Positions 1 through 7,106 of a stretch of DNA of 64,000 bases are shown here, piece after piece. Numbering within the stretch: position 1 is the first letter of the stretch; every line of letters starts with the position of its first letter. A program made the translations under genes and the position numbers. The notes under the pieces are model-generated. The model worked only from the letters and a program-made list of their open reading frames with translations. It did no database searches and was not told the DNA's origin. Location of the stretch: positions 186,001 through 250,000 of the forward strand of contig NZ_BMTR01000014.1 of NCBI RefSeq assembly GCF_014649775.1, written 5' to 3'. Source of the DNA: Streptomyces longisporoflavus. GTDB lineage: Bacteria > Actinomycetota > Actinomycetes > Streptomycetales > Streptomycetaceae.

Positions 1-2
1 TC

Positions 3-203
3 CGTTTCGGCGGTATCTGGTCCTGGTGGGCCCTGCTCTGGGCGCCGGTGTTCCTCGTAGCCGTAGGGATATCGGCGTACGAGTGGCGGCTTGTGGCCCG
101 TAACCGGTGGCGTATGCCTGCCGGGGAATGGATTCTCCTTGCCGTAGCCCACGCGGGATGCGCCGCTTCCCTCGCGGTCATGCTCGGCGTCCTGCATTAC
201 TAG
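3..203 (+). CDS. C-terminal end of a membrane protein (5' end outside window)
   Basis: An open frame runs from the window edge to a TAG at 201-203 and encodes 66 residues. It is rich in Trp and aliphatic residues, with two hydrophobic stretches around a short basic loop (YEWRLVARNRWR), which looks like the last two membrane helices of an integral membrane protein. The start lies upstream of the window. Too little is present to assign a family. The next gene begins about 100 bases downstream, after a short tandem repeat. Confidence 0.6.
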   Translation, partial: RFGGIWSWWALLWAPVFLVAVGISAYEWRLVARNRWRMPAGEWILLAVAHAGCAASLAVMLGVLHY

Positions 204-260
204 ACACTGCCGAACCAGACACTGCCGAACCAGAAGCCGCCGAACCAGAAGCCGCCGAAG
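203..260. repeat. 15-bp tandem repeat, about four units
   Basis: Four 15-base units follow each other between the upstream stop codon and the FkbM gene. The first two read GACACTGCCGAACCA and the next two GAAGCCGCCGAACCA or a close variant. The unit is a multiple of three, so it reads through in an upstream extension of the FkbM frame as a D/E-A-E-P repeat. I place it outside the gene because the longer frame overlaps the preceding gene. Confidence 0.7.
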
Positions 261-301
261 CGCATTGCGGCAGCCCCGCACGCCTACGTACGGTCACAGC
301 T

Positions 302-1234
302 ATGCCTCGCACCCCCCTCCGCCCCGCGTCCGAGTTTCTGGCCACGCTCGGCCGCGGCTATGTCCGCAATGCGCCCGGCTCGCTGCTCAAGGCCCCGCTC
401 TCGGGCCGGTTTCTGAATCCGTATCTGCGCGACCATCCGCGGCAGCGCGTGGTCGAGGCGAGGTTCGGCGCCCGGTTCGCCTGCGATTCCCGCGACCTCA
501 TCCAGCGCTACATCAGCCTGTACGGCGTGTGGGAACCGCACATGACGCGGTGGCTGCAGAGCCGTCTCGGCGCCGGGGACACATTCGTCGACGTGGGCGC
601 GAACATCGGCTATTTCGCGATTCTGGGTTCGCGACTCGTCGGCCGCACCGGACAGGTGGTGGCCGTCGAAGCGTCGCCCGCCTTCCACGACCGCATGCGG
701 CAGCACGTCAGGCTCAACGGCTGCGGCAACGTCCGCACGGTCAACGAGGCGGTCTCCGACAGCCACAAGAAGCTGACCTTCGTGCTCGCAAGCTCGAACA
801 ACATGGGCGCGAACTCGATCGTCCCGTACGACGGTCCGGCCGAGTCGAGCTTCGAGATGGCGGCCCGCCCCCTGCCGGAGATCCTGCACGAGGACGAACT
901 CGCCGCGGCCCGCGTGATCAAGATCGACGTCGAGGGCGCGGAGGGCGCGGTGATCAGGGGCCTGGCACCCGTCCTCGGCCGGCTCCGCCCGGACGTGGAG
1001 ATCGCCGTGGAGGTCACTCCCGACCGTATGGAGCAACTCGGCGACTCCATCGACGAGTTGCTGGCGACCATGGCGGAGCACGGCTTTCGCACCTACCGCC
1101 TGCCCACCGACTACAGGCCGGAGAACTACCCCCGCGCCCTGCGCGCCCCGCAACCGCCGGAGCGCTGGCGCGGCCCCGTCGTCGGCGAGAGCGAGCTTGT
1201 CTTCTCCCGCGTCGATGCGGAAACGCTGGGCTGA
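302..1234 (+). CDS. FkbM family methyltransferase
   Basis: The protein is 310 residues. It has a SAM-binding motif I near residues 95-106 (FVDVGANIGYF) and the acidic post-I region VVAVEAS, typical of the FkbM family, with the later motif KIDVEGAEGAVIRG that FkbM enzymes share. FkbM proteins are O-methyltransferases, usually acting on sugars or polyketide-type metabolites; the substrate here is unknown. I start at ATG 302 because the upstream part of the open frame overlaps the preceding gene and consists of a tandem repeat. No clear ribosome site is visible. It stands alone between an unrelated membrane protein and a convergent amidohydrolase. Confidence 0.85.
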   Translation: MPRTPLRPASEFLATLGRGYVRNAPGSLLKAPLSGRFLNPYLRDHPRQRVVEARFGARFACDSRDLIQRYISLYGVWEPHMTRWLQSRLGAGDTFVDVGANIGYFAILGSRLVGRTGQVVAVEASPAFHDRMRQHVRLNGCGNVRTVNEAVSDSHKKLTFVLASSNNMGANSIVPYDGPAESSFEMAARPLPEILHEDELAAARVIKIDVEGAEGAVIRGLAPVLGRLRPDVEIAVEVTPDRMEQLGDSIDELLATMAEHGFRTYRLPTDYRPENYPRALRAPQPPERWRGPVVGESELVFSRVDAETLG

Positions 1235-1273
1235 CCTTGTCCTGATCGCCTCCGTCCGCGCCTCCGTCCGCGC

Positions 1274-2506
1274 CTACGTCCGCGCCTTGAGGTCCCGGTC
1301 GAACGGCAGATCCAGCATCCGGATCGCATTCCCGCGCAGCAGCTTGTACGCCACCTCCTGCGGCAGGTGGCCGACGTGATCCTCGGCCACCTGCTTCGTG
1401 TTCGGCCACGTCGAATCGACGTGCGGATAGTCGGTCTCGAAGGTGGCGTTGTCGACGCCCACCGTCTCGATGGAGTCGACACCGTGCTTGTCGCGGAAGA
1501 AGCAGCAGAAGATCTGCCGGTAGTAGTACGTGGACGGGGGCTCCGGGATCAGGTCCTTGACCCCGCCCCAGGCCCGGTGCTCCTCCCACACGTCGTCGGC
1601 CCGCTCCAGGGCGTACGGAATCCACCCCATCTGCCCCTCGCTGTACGCGAGTTTGAGGCGGGGGAATTTCACCAGGACCCCGGAGAAGAGGAAGTCCATC
1701 ATCGAGGCCATCGCGTTGTTGAAGCTCAGGGACGCCTGCACGGCCGGGGGCGCGTCGGGCGACGCCGCCGGCATCTGCGACGACGAACCGATGTGCATGT
1801 TCACGACCGTGCCGGTCTCCTCGCACGCCGCGAAGAACGGGTCCCAGTAGCCGGAGTGGATCGACGGCAGCCCCAGATACGTCGGGATCTCGCTGAAGGT
1901 CACGGCCCGCACGCCGCGCGCGGCGTTGCGCTTGATCTCGGCGACGGCGAGGTCCACGTCCCACAGCGGGATGAGGCAGAGCGGGATCAGCCTGCCGCCG
2001 CTGTCACCGCACCACTCCTCCACCATCCAGTCGTTGTACGCCCGCACGCAGGCGAGGCCGACCTCCTTGTCCTTGGCCTCGGAGAACGTCTGGCCGCAGA
2101 AGCGCGGGAACGTCGGGAAGCAGAGGGAGGCCTCGACATGGTTCATCTCCATGTCCTCGACGCGGGCCTTGGGGTCCCAGCAGCCGCGTCGCATCTGCTC
2201 GCGCGTGATGCCGTCGAGCGTCATCTCGTCCCGCGAGAATCCGACGGCGGCGATGATGCGCTTGTACGGGAAGATCTCGCCCTCGTACTCCCACCAGTCG
2301 GTGAGCTGCCCTTCCGGGTCGGTCGTGAACTTGTACTTGCCGCCGATGTACGCGAGCTCGCCGATACCTGCGGTGAAGGGCTTCGGGCCCCGGTCGCGGT
2401 ACTTGGCCGGGAGCCACTTCTCGAAGAGGTGCGCGGGTTCGATCACGTGGTCGTCCACGCTGATGACGCGGGGGAGCTCCTTGGCCCCGACCTCGGTGTT
2501 GTCCAC
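1274..2506 (-). CDS. Amidohydrolase (metal-dependent hydrolase, Amidohydro_2 type)
   Basis: The 410-residue product begins with a GTG preceded by AGGGGG. The N-terminus VISVDDHVIEP is the usual opening metal-binding strand of the Amidohydro_2 (ACMSD-like) TIM-barrel family, and later motifs VVNMHIGSSS and ERADDVW fit the same fold. In actinobacteria such proteins often sit in acyl-CoA, sterol or aromatic catabolism clusters, but the substrate is not deducible. It is transcribed divergently from a DoxX-like membrane protein, and each of the two promoters carries a copy of one operator-like motif. Confidence 0.88.
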   Translation of the reverse strand: MDNTEVGAKELPRVISVDDHVIEPAHLFEKWLPAKYRDRGPKPFTAGIGELAYIGGKYKFTTDPEGQLTDWWEYEGEIFPYKRIIAAVGFSRDEMTLDGITREQMRRGCWDPKARVEDMEMNHVEASLCFPTFPRFCGQTFSEAKDKEVGLACVRAYNDWMVEEWCGDSGGRLIPLCLIPLWDVDLAVAEIKRNAARGVRAVTFSEIPTYLGLPSIHSGYWDPFFAACEETGTVVNMHIGSSSQMPAASPDAPPAVQASLSFNNAMASMMDFLFSGVLVKFPRLKLAYSEGQMGWIPYALERADDVWEEHRAWGGVKDLIPEPPSTYYYRQIFCCFFRDKHGVDSIETVGVDNATFETDYPHVDSTWPNTKQVAEDHVGHLPQEVAYKLLRGNAIRMLDLPFDRDLKART

Positions 2507-2547
2507 TGCTGTGCCCCCTACTACCTGCCGGTTTACCTGAGCTGCAT

Positions 2548-2569
2548 CTGACGACCCATCAGATTGAGG
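2548..2569. promoter_or_regulatory. Operator-like motif, copy 1 (amidohydrolase promoter)
   Basis: The core CTGACGACCCATCAG is an imperfect dyad (CTGAyG/CrTCAG) and is followed by AGATTGAGG. It lies 42-63 bases upstream of the amidohydrolase start. The same 22 bases recur at 2670-2691 with two mismatches. A dyad shared by two divergent promoters is the usual arrangement for a TetR-type repressor site; that assignment is inference. Confidence 0.55.
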
Positions 2570-2611
2570 TTATGGGCTCACCCCGGCAACGGCAACAGCC
2601 CGACTCAAACT

Positions 2612-2643
2612 TGACCCCTTGCCTGACCCCTCGCTTGACCCCT
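2612..2643. repeat. 12-bp periodic repeat in the divergent promoter
   Basis: TGACCCCT occurs three times at exact 12-base spacing (2612, 2624, 2636), giving a short array between the two operator-like motifs. Two copies form TTGACC, so it may include -35-like sequence. Confidence 0.5.
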
Positions 2644-2669
2644 TGCACGTTCGGCCCGCATCCGCTGAA

Positions 2670-2691
2670 CTGACGCCCCATCAGATCGAGG
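2670..2691. promoter_or_regulatory. Operator-like motif, copy 2 (DoxX promoter)
   Basis: CTGACGCCCCATCAG followed by ATCGAGG repeats the motif at 2548-2569 with only two differences. It ends 11 bases before the DoxX-like start and directly abuts its ribosome site, so a bound protein would block transcription start or elongation. Confidence 0.55.
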
Positions 2692-2702
2692 GAGGGTGCC
2701 GG

Positions 2703-3152
2703 ATGGAGACGATGTGGCTCAGCGGAGCCGAGTGGCTCGCCGTGCTCCGGATCGGGCTCGGCCTGTGGTGGCTGGAGAGCTGGCGCCACAAGGACAAGAA
2801 GACCTGGTTCACCGGCGGCGGGATCGGCTGGGCCGCGGGCATCGCGGACAAGCACCGCTGGGCTTTCGTGCGCTCGGGCTTCGACGTCGTGGTGAAGCCC
2901 CGGCCTCGCACGATGGCGTACGTCGTCGCCTACGCGGAACTGGCCCTCGGCCTCGGCCTGATCGTCGGATTCCTCACGCCGATCGCCCTGGCCTGCGGTT
3001 TCGTGCTGAACCTGATCTACCTGGTGCTGATGATCCACGACTGGGGCGAGCAGGGGCAGAACCTGATGATGGCGCTGATCTCCGCGGTCGCGCTCTTCGC
3101 GATGAGCTGGCAGGTCTGGTCACTCGACCACGCCTTCGGCCTCTTCACGTAG
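2703..3152 (+). CDS. DoxX-like small membrane protein
   Basis: The protein is 149 residues with a good ribosome site (GAGGGAGG) eight bases before ATG 2703. It has an N-terminal helix (LAVLRIGLGLWWLESW), an internal soluble stretch with FVRSGFDVVVKPRP, and hydrophobic segments around residues 75-105 and 122-140. This pattern resembles the DoxX/TQO small-subunit membrane family, whose members take part in quinone-linked or redox functions. The divergent amidohydrolase shares its control motif, suggesting joint regulation. The precise role is unknown. Confidence 0.65.
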   Translation: METMWLSGAEWLAVLRIGLGLWWLESWRHKDKKTWFTGGGIGWAAGIADKHRWAFVRSGFDVVVKPRPRTMAYVVAYAELALGLGLIVGFLTPIALACGFVLNLIYLVLMIHDWGEQGQNLMMALISAVALFAMSWQVWSLDHAFGLFT

Positions 3153-3170
3153 GCGCGTCGTCTCGCGCTC

Positions 3171-3233
3171 CCGCGACTCTGACCTGTTGAGCCGCGACTC
3201 TGGCCCGTTGAGCCGCGACTCTGGCCTGTTGTA
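3171..3233. repeat. 21-bp tandem repeat, three units
   Basis: Three consecutive 21-base units starting CCGCGACTCTG fill the gap after the DoxX-like gene (3171, 3192, 3213). Units differ at one to three positions. The array lies between genes and has no obvious promoter function. Confidence 0.75.
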
Positions 3234-3324
3234 CGGCGACGTGCCACCCTGCCCGACACATCCGCCGTCCACCACCGTGGGCCAACGGAAGAAACCGGGC
3301 GGACCGAGACCGGAGGAGGTGCCG

Positions 3325-3885
3325 GTGAACGCGCATGACCACGCAGAGCAGGAACCGACGTCCGTAAAGCCCAAGGCACCGCACGCCACAACCCTCAAGG
3401 CGCTGCACGCCGCCCGTGCGGAGAGCGCGGCCGCGCGGGCGGCAGCCCTCAGCCACTACGTGGAGCAGGCCTCCGCCGGCGACACGGACGCCGCCTGGAA
3501 GGCGGCTCACGCGGCCCGCGTGGCGGCGCAGGCCCTCGCCGTACTCTCCGAGAGCGGCCCCGACCCCGCCGCGGATTCGCGCTGCGCGCGGAACGCGTCC
3601 GCGTCCGCGGCACAGGCTTCCCAGATGGGCCAACTCGTGGACGGCGAAGCCGAATCGGCCGCTCACGCGTGCCGGGCCGCCCTCAAGGCCTCGCAGGCGG
3701 CCGGAGCAGCGGCCGCGGCGAAGCCTCCGGGCGGTGACGAAGCCCTGAACGCCGAAGCCGACGCGGCGGAGAGGGCCGCGGTCGCGGCGGCCGAAGCAGC
3801 GGGCTGGATCCGCCCCGGCGAGAGCGTCCCCGCCGTGACCACCGGCGTACGAAGCCCGGAAGTGATGTCCATGATGCACCTCTGA
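3325..3885 (+). CDS. Alanine-rich hypothetical protein
   Basis: The protein is 186 residues, starting at GTG 3325 with a strong GGAGGAGG at 3312-3319. The composition is extreme: long runs of Ala with interspersed Glu, Ser, His and Lys, for example KASQAAGAAAAAKPP. It should be mostly helical and possibly coiled. There is no signal peptide or membrane segment. No family is recognised. The good ribosome site and in-frame continuity support a real gene, although composition-driven open frames are common in such DNA. It is convergent with the beta-lactamase-like gene. Confidence 0.6.
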   Translation: MNAHDHAEQEPTSVKPKAPHATTLKALHAARAESAAARAAALSHYVEQASAGDTDAAWKAAHAARVAAQALAVLSESGPDPAADSRCARNASASAAQASQMGQLVDGEAESAAHACRAALKASQAAGAAAAAKPPGGDEALNAEADAAERAAVAAAEAAGWIRPGESVPAVTTGVRSPEVMSMMHL

Positions 3886-3939
3886 CTCACCCCCGCCCCT
3901 GCTCCAACCCCGGCCCATTCCCACCCACTTGCCCCGCAC

Positions 3940-5338
3940 CTACGCCACCTTCGGCGCCGCCCGCATCCCCACGTAGCAGCACTCCGTGCCGTCCGTCAGT
4001 GTCGAGAAGACCACCGGCATGTAGTCCTCGCTGAACGAAGGGCCCGCGCCCGATGCCGCGAAGACCTTGTCCGACACCGGAGTCAGGTCCATGTCCAGGG
4101 GCGGGGAGAATTCCGCCATGCCGTCGACGAATTCGTAGCGCAGCCGCGCCGGGCCGCCCTCCGCCGCGGCGGCCGAGACCGTGATGACCACGCCCTCCCG
4201 CTTGTACGTCCCAGCAAACGGGCTCATGTCCACCACCGGCGGCACCTCGGCGGGGGCGAACGCCTCCGGCATCGCTACCCCCGCGAGCTCGCTCAGGAGC
4301 TCGCGGAACAGCGCCGCGTAGAGCTGGCGCGCTCCCCCGCCGTTCGTGAGGAGGACCACCGCCACGCCCGCCTCCGGGACCACACGCAGGTATCCGTACT
4401 GGCCGATCGAGGCGCCGTCGTGGCCGTAACCGGGGATGCCCTCCCAGTCGTAGAGCGTCCAGCCCAGGCCCCAGCCGTCCGCGCTGACCGTCCACTTGTC
4501 GGGGACGTCGACCTCGCGCCGCTGCATCCGCGCGACCGCGTCGGCGGACAGGATGCGGGTGCCGTCCGGGGCGGTGCCGCCCGCCAGGTGCATGCGGGCC
4601 AGGCGCGCCACGTCGCCCGCGGTGACCAGGACCCTGCCGTACGGCCCCGCGGAGCGCGGCATCAGGTCCCAGGCAGGCGCCGGGTCGGGGTACTGGCCGG
4701 GCTCGCCCAGGTGACTCATCGCCACGCGGAAGCTGAGCGCTTCCTCGGGCAGCGTCATCGAGTGATCGAGGCCGAGCGGGGTGAAGAGGCGGTCCTTCAG
4801 TGCCTGGTCCCAGGTCTGGCCGGTGACGACCTCGATGACGCGGCCCGAGGACGTTGTACCCGAGGCTGCTGTACGAGACCGCAGTGCCCGGCGGGCAGTC
4901 GAGGGCCACGCCCTTGCTCGCCTCTACGTAGCGGGCCAGGCAGTCGTCCCCGCGCCCCGCATCGTAGGTGAAATCGCAGGTCAACCCGCTGGTGTGGGAG
5001 AGCAGCCGACGGATCGTGATGGCCGCCGTGGCCTCCGGGTCGGCCGTCGCGAACTCCGGCACCACGGAGACGACCGGCGCGTCCAGGTCGAGCTCTCCGG
5101 AGTCGACGAGCTGCATCACGACCGTCGCCGTGTAGACCTTGGCGATCGATCCGGACTGGAAGACGGAGTCCGTCGTGACCTCCACGCCGGTGCCGCGGTG
5201 CAGCACGCCACTGGCCAGCTCGTGCAGTTCGCCGCCGGCCAGCACGGCCAGGGCGGCGCCCGGCACGTGGTGCGCGGCGCACAGCTCGTCGAGCCGGGCC
5301 TGCCAGCGCTTCATCGTGTCCTGCTTGTTCTCCGTCAC
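3940..5338 (-). pseudogene. Serine beta-lactamase/esterase family protein, split by a frameshift
   Basis: Reading starts at GTG 5338 behind GGAGGGG (5344-5350). Residues 1-165 carry the SxxK motif (SIAK, Ser64 and Lys67) and a Y-S-S second motif, with serine where the family usually has asparagine. At the GGG run (CCC at 4844-4846 on the plus strand) one base is in excess. The remaining two thirds continue in another frame, as VLGRVIEVVTGQTWDQALK and then GYGHDGASIGQ, the third motif. Joined, the product would be about 465 residues, a full-length class C-like serine hydrolase (PF00144). It is either a recent pseudogene, a programmed or heterogeneous slippage site, or a sequencing error. Confidence 0.8.
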
Positions 5339-5368
5339 GAGTTCCCCTCCGTACGCCGTTCGCTTCTC

Positions 5369-5399
5369 CGCACACTGTACGGTCACCGCACAGTGTGCG
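5369..5399. promoter_or_regulatory. 31-bp near-perfect palindrome (repressor site)
   Basis: The outer arms CGCACACTGT and ACAGTGTGCG are perfect 10-base complements, and the inner parts CGGT and ACCG also pair, leaving only three central or flanking positions unmatched. The site is 31 bases upstream of the beta-lactamase-like start and 129 bases upstream of the divergent acetyltransferase. Its length and symmetry suit a TetR-family dimer or pair of dimers. No TetR gene is adjacent. Confidence 0.75.
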
Positions 5400-5527
5400 C
5401 AATGGCGGACTGCGATGTATACCCGCCGCCCCGTTCCGCTCGCCCTTCCGTGGTGCCACCATGCGGAGTCCAGAGGTGTCGAGGGGTGTTCGAGGGGTCC
5501 CTCGACGGGGGCGGGGCGGAGGAACGA

Positions 5528-6121
5528 ATGGCAGAGGTGTTCTTGCGGCGGCTGAGCCGCTGGCAGGCGGAACAGCAGCGTGAGGCGATCGCCGACGTCT
5601 ATGTCGAGGCCTACGAAGGAGTCCCCGGCGCCGAGTACCGGGACCGGCAGGGGTTTCTGCGTAACTTCGAGAACGCCGTGCAGCGGGCCGACTTCGACAT
5701 GGTCGTCGCCGACGCGCACGGCATGATCGGTTGCCTCTACGGCTACCGCGCCGCGCGCACCGGCGACTGGTGGAAGGGATACCGCGGGGTCCTGCCCCCG
5801 GAGGTCGAGGAGGGCACGGCCGCGGGCCGGGTCTTCATGCTCACCGAGCTGATGGTGGTGCCCGCCTACCGGCGCCAGGGCGTATCGGAGCGCCTGCGCA
5901 CGCTGCTGCTCTCCCGGCACGCCACGGATCTGATCGTCTCGGTCATCAAACGGGACGACGATCTGGGACGCGAGGTCCTGCGGTCCTGGGGCTGGACGAA
6001 ACTCGGGGAGTTCGACCGGGGCGAGTCCGGCTCGTCGGCACCGCCCCGGCGGGGGGAGACCGGGACGCCGGGGCCTGACGAGCCGGTGATGTGGGAGGGG
6101 TGGATGCGGCCGATGCCCTGA
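5528..6121 (+). CDS. GNAT family N-acetyltransferase
   Basis: The 197-residue protein has acetyl-CoA-binding motif A near residues 108-125, LTELMVVPAYRRQGVSERL, with the RRxGxx pyrophosphate loop, and a following beta-strand LIVSVIKRDD. The start at ATG 5528 has GGCGGAGGA just upstream. GNAT enzymes transfer acetyl groups to amines; the acceptor is unknown. The C-terminal 40 residues are low complexity (Gly, Ser, Pro). It diverges from the frameshifted hydrolase and may share the palindromic operator region. Confidence 0.85.
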   Translation: MAEVFLRRLSRWQAEQQREAIADVYVEAYEGVPGAEYRDRQGFLRNFENAVQRADFDMVVADAHGMIGCLYGYRAARTGDWWKGYRGVLPPEVEEGTAAGRVFMLTELMVVPAYRRQGVSERLRTLLLSRHATDLIVSVIKRDDDLGREVLRSWGWTKLGEFDRGESGSSAPPRRGETGTPGPDEPVMWEGWMRPMP

Positions 6122-6149
6122 GCGGCGCCCGCACGAAACGGCCCCGCGC

Positions 6150-7034
6150 TCACGCCGCCGCCTTGCTCTCCCCGCTCGCCTCGCTCGCGTCGTTCTCCTT
6201 GGTCTCCTTGGTCTCCTTGCTCGCCTTCAGCGAGTACATGAGCGGGATGCGCGGGCGGTCCATGGGGTACCGGTAGGCGCCCTCGCGGAGTTCGAGGGCG
6301 CCGAAGCGCGCGAAGAGTGTGGTGTCGTGCTCGTGCAGGAAGTCGATGCGCAGGCCCGCCGACGCCAGGGCCGTGACGACCTCGCCGATCGGGTGCTGCC
6401 ATTCCACGCTGCGGTTGTGGACCGTGGGCGTCGTCATGTCCGCGTAGCCGCCGGGAGCCTCGTCGATCCAGGCGTCGCGGGCGAAGTAGTCGTACTCGAT
6501 CCGGGAGCCGGTGGCGTCGTCCAGGATGTCCGCGAGCGGATGGAACTCGGAGAGGTACAGGAAGCCGCCGGGTGCCACGAGCGCTGCCGCCGTCTCGGCC
6601 CACCGCTGGATGTCGGGGAGCCAGCACAGCGCCCCCACCCCGGTGTAGACGATGTCGTACGAGGAGTCGGGCACCGCGTCCGCCGCGTCGTACACGTCGG
6701 CGGCGACGAAGGACGCCTGGTCGGGGGTGAGGCCGAGTTCGGCGGCGAGGTCGCGGGCCGCGTCGACGGCGGGCTCGGAGAAGTCGAGCCCGACCACGCG
6801 GGAGGCGCCGTGGCGCGCCCAGGAGAGGGTGTCGAGACCGATGTGGCACTGGAGGTGGAGCAGCGAGCGCCCGGTGACGTCACCGACCTCCGCGAGCTCG
6901 AAGCCGCGCAGCGGGTCCTTGCCGGAGCGGAAGGCGTCGAGGTCGTAATAGTCGCTGGCGAGGTGGAGGGGCACGCGCTCGTCCCAGCGTCTTCGGTTGG
7001 CCTCGCGCCAGTCGGGGGGCGTCGGTGAGTACAT
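6150..7034 (-). CDS. Class I SAM-dependent methyltransferase
   Basis: The protein is 294 residues, from ATG 7034. Motif I sits at about residues 57-72 (LLHLQCHIGLDTLSWA), followed by VVGLDFSEPAV and SYDIVYTGVGALCWLPD, a classic class I Rossmann methyltransferase. The C-terminus ends in a charged microrepeat (KETKETKE) encoded by 9-base DNA repeats at about 6190-6222, probably disordered. The start lies 72 bases from the divergent S9 peptidase start, so the two share a compact promoter region. The substrate is unknown. Confidence 0.88.
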   Translation of the reverse strand: MYSPTPPDWREANRRRWDERVPLHLASDYYDLDAFRSGKDPLRGFELAEVGDVTGRSLLHLQCHIGLDTLSWARHGASRVVGLDFSEPAVDAARDLAAELGLTPDQASFVAADVYDAADAVPDSSYDIVYTGVGALCWLPDIQRWAETAAALVAPGGFLYLSEFHPLADILDDATGSRIEYDYFARDAWIDEAPGGYADMTTPTVHNRSVEWQHPIGEVVTALASAGLRIDFLHEHDTTLFARFGALELREGAYRYPMDRPRIPLMYSLKASKETKETKENDASEASGESKAAA

Positions 7035-7106
7035 GTCCGAAAAGTTATCCACAGGCTGGGGACCCTCGCCAGCGGATTGTCGGCGTGTGCGTGCACTATG
7101 GGGTCC

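Noticed and set aside
107..301. Upstream extension of FkbM
   Set aside because: It overlaps the preceding gene and contains a low-complexity tandem repeat.
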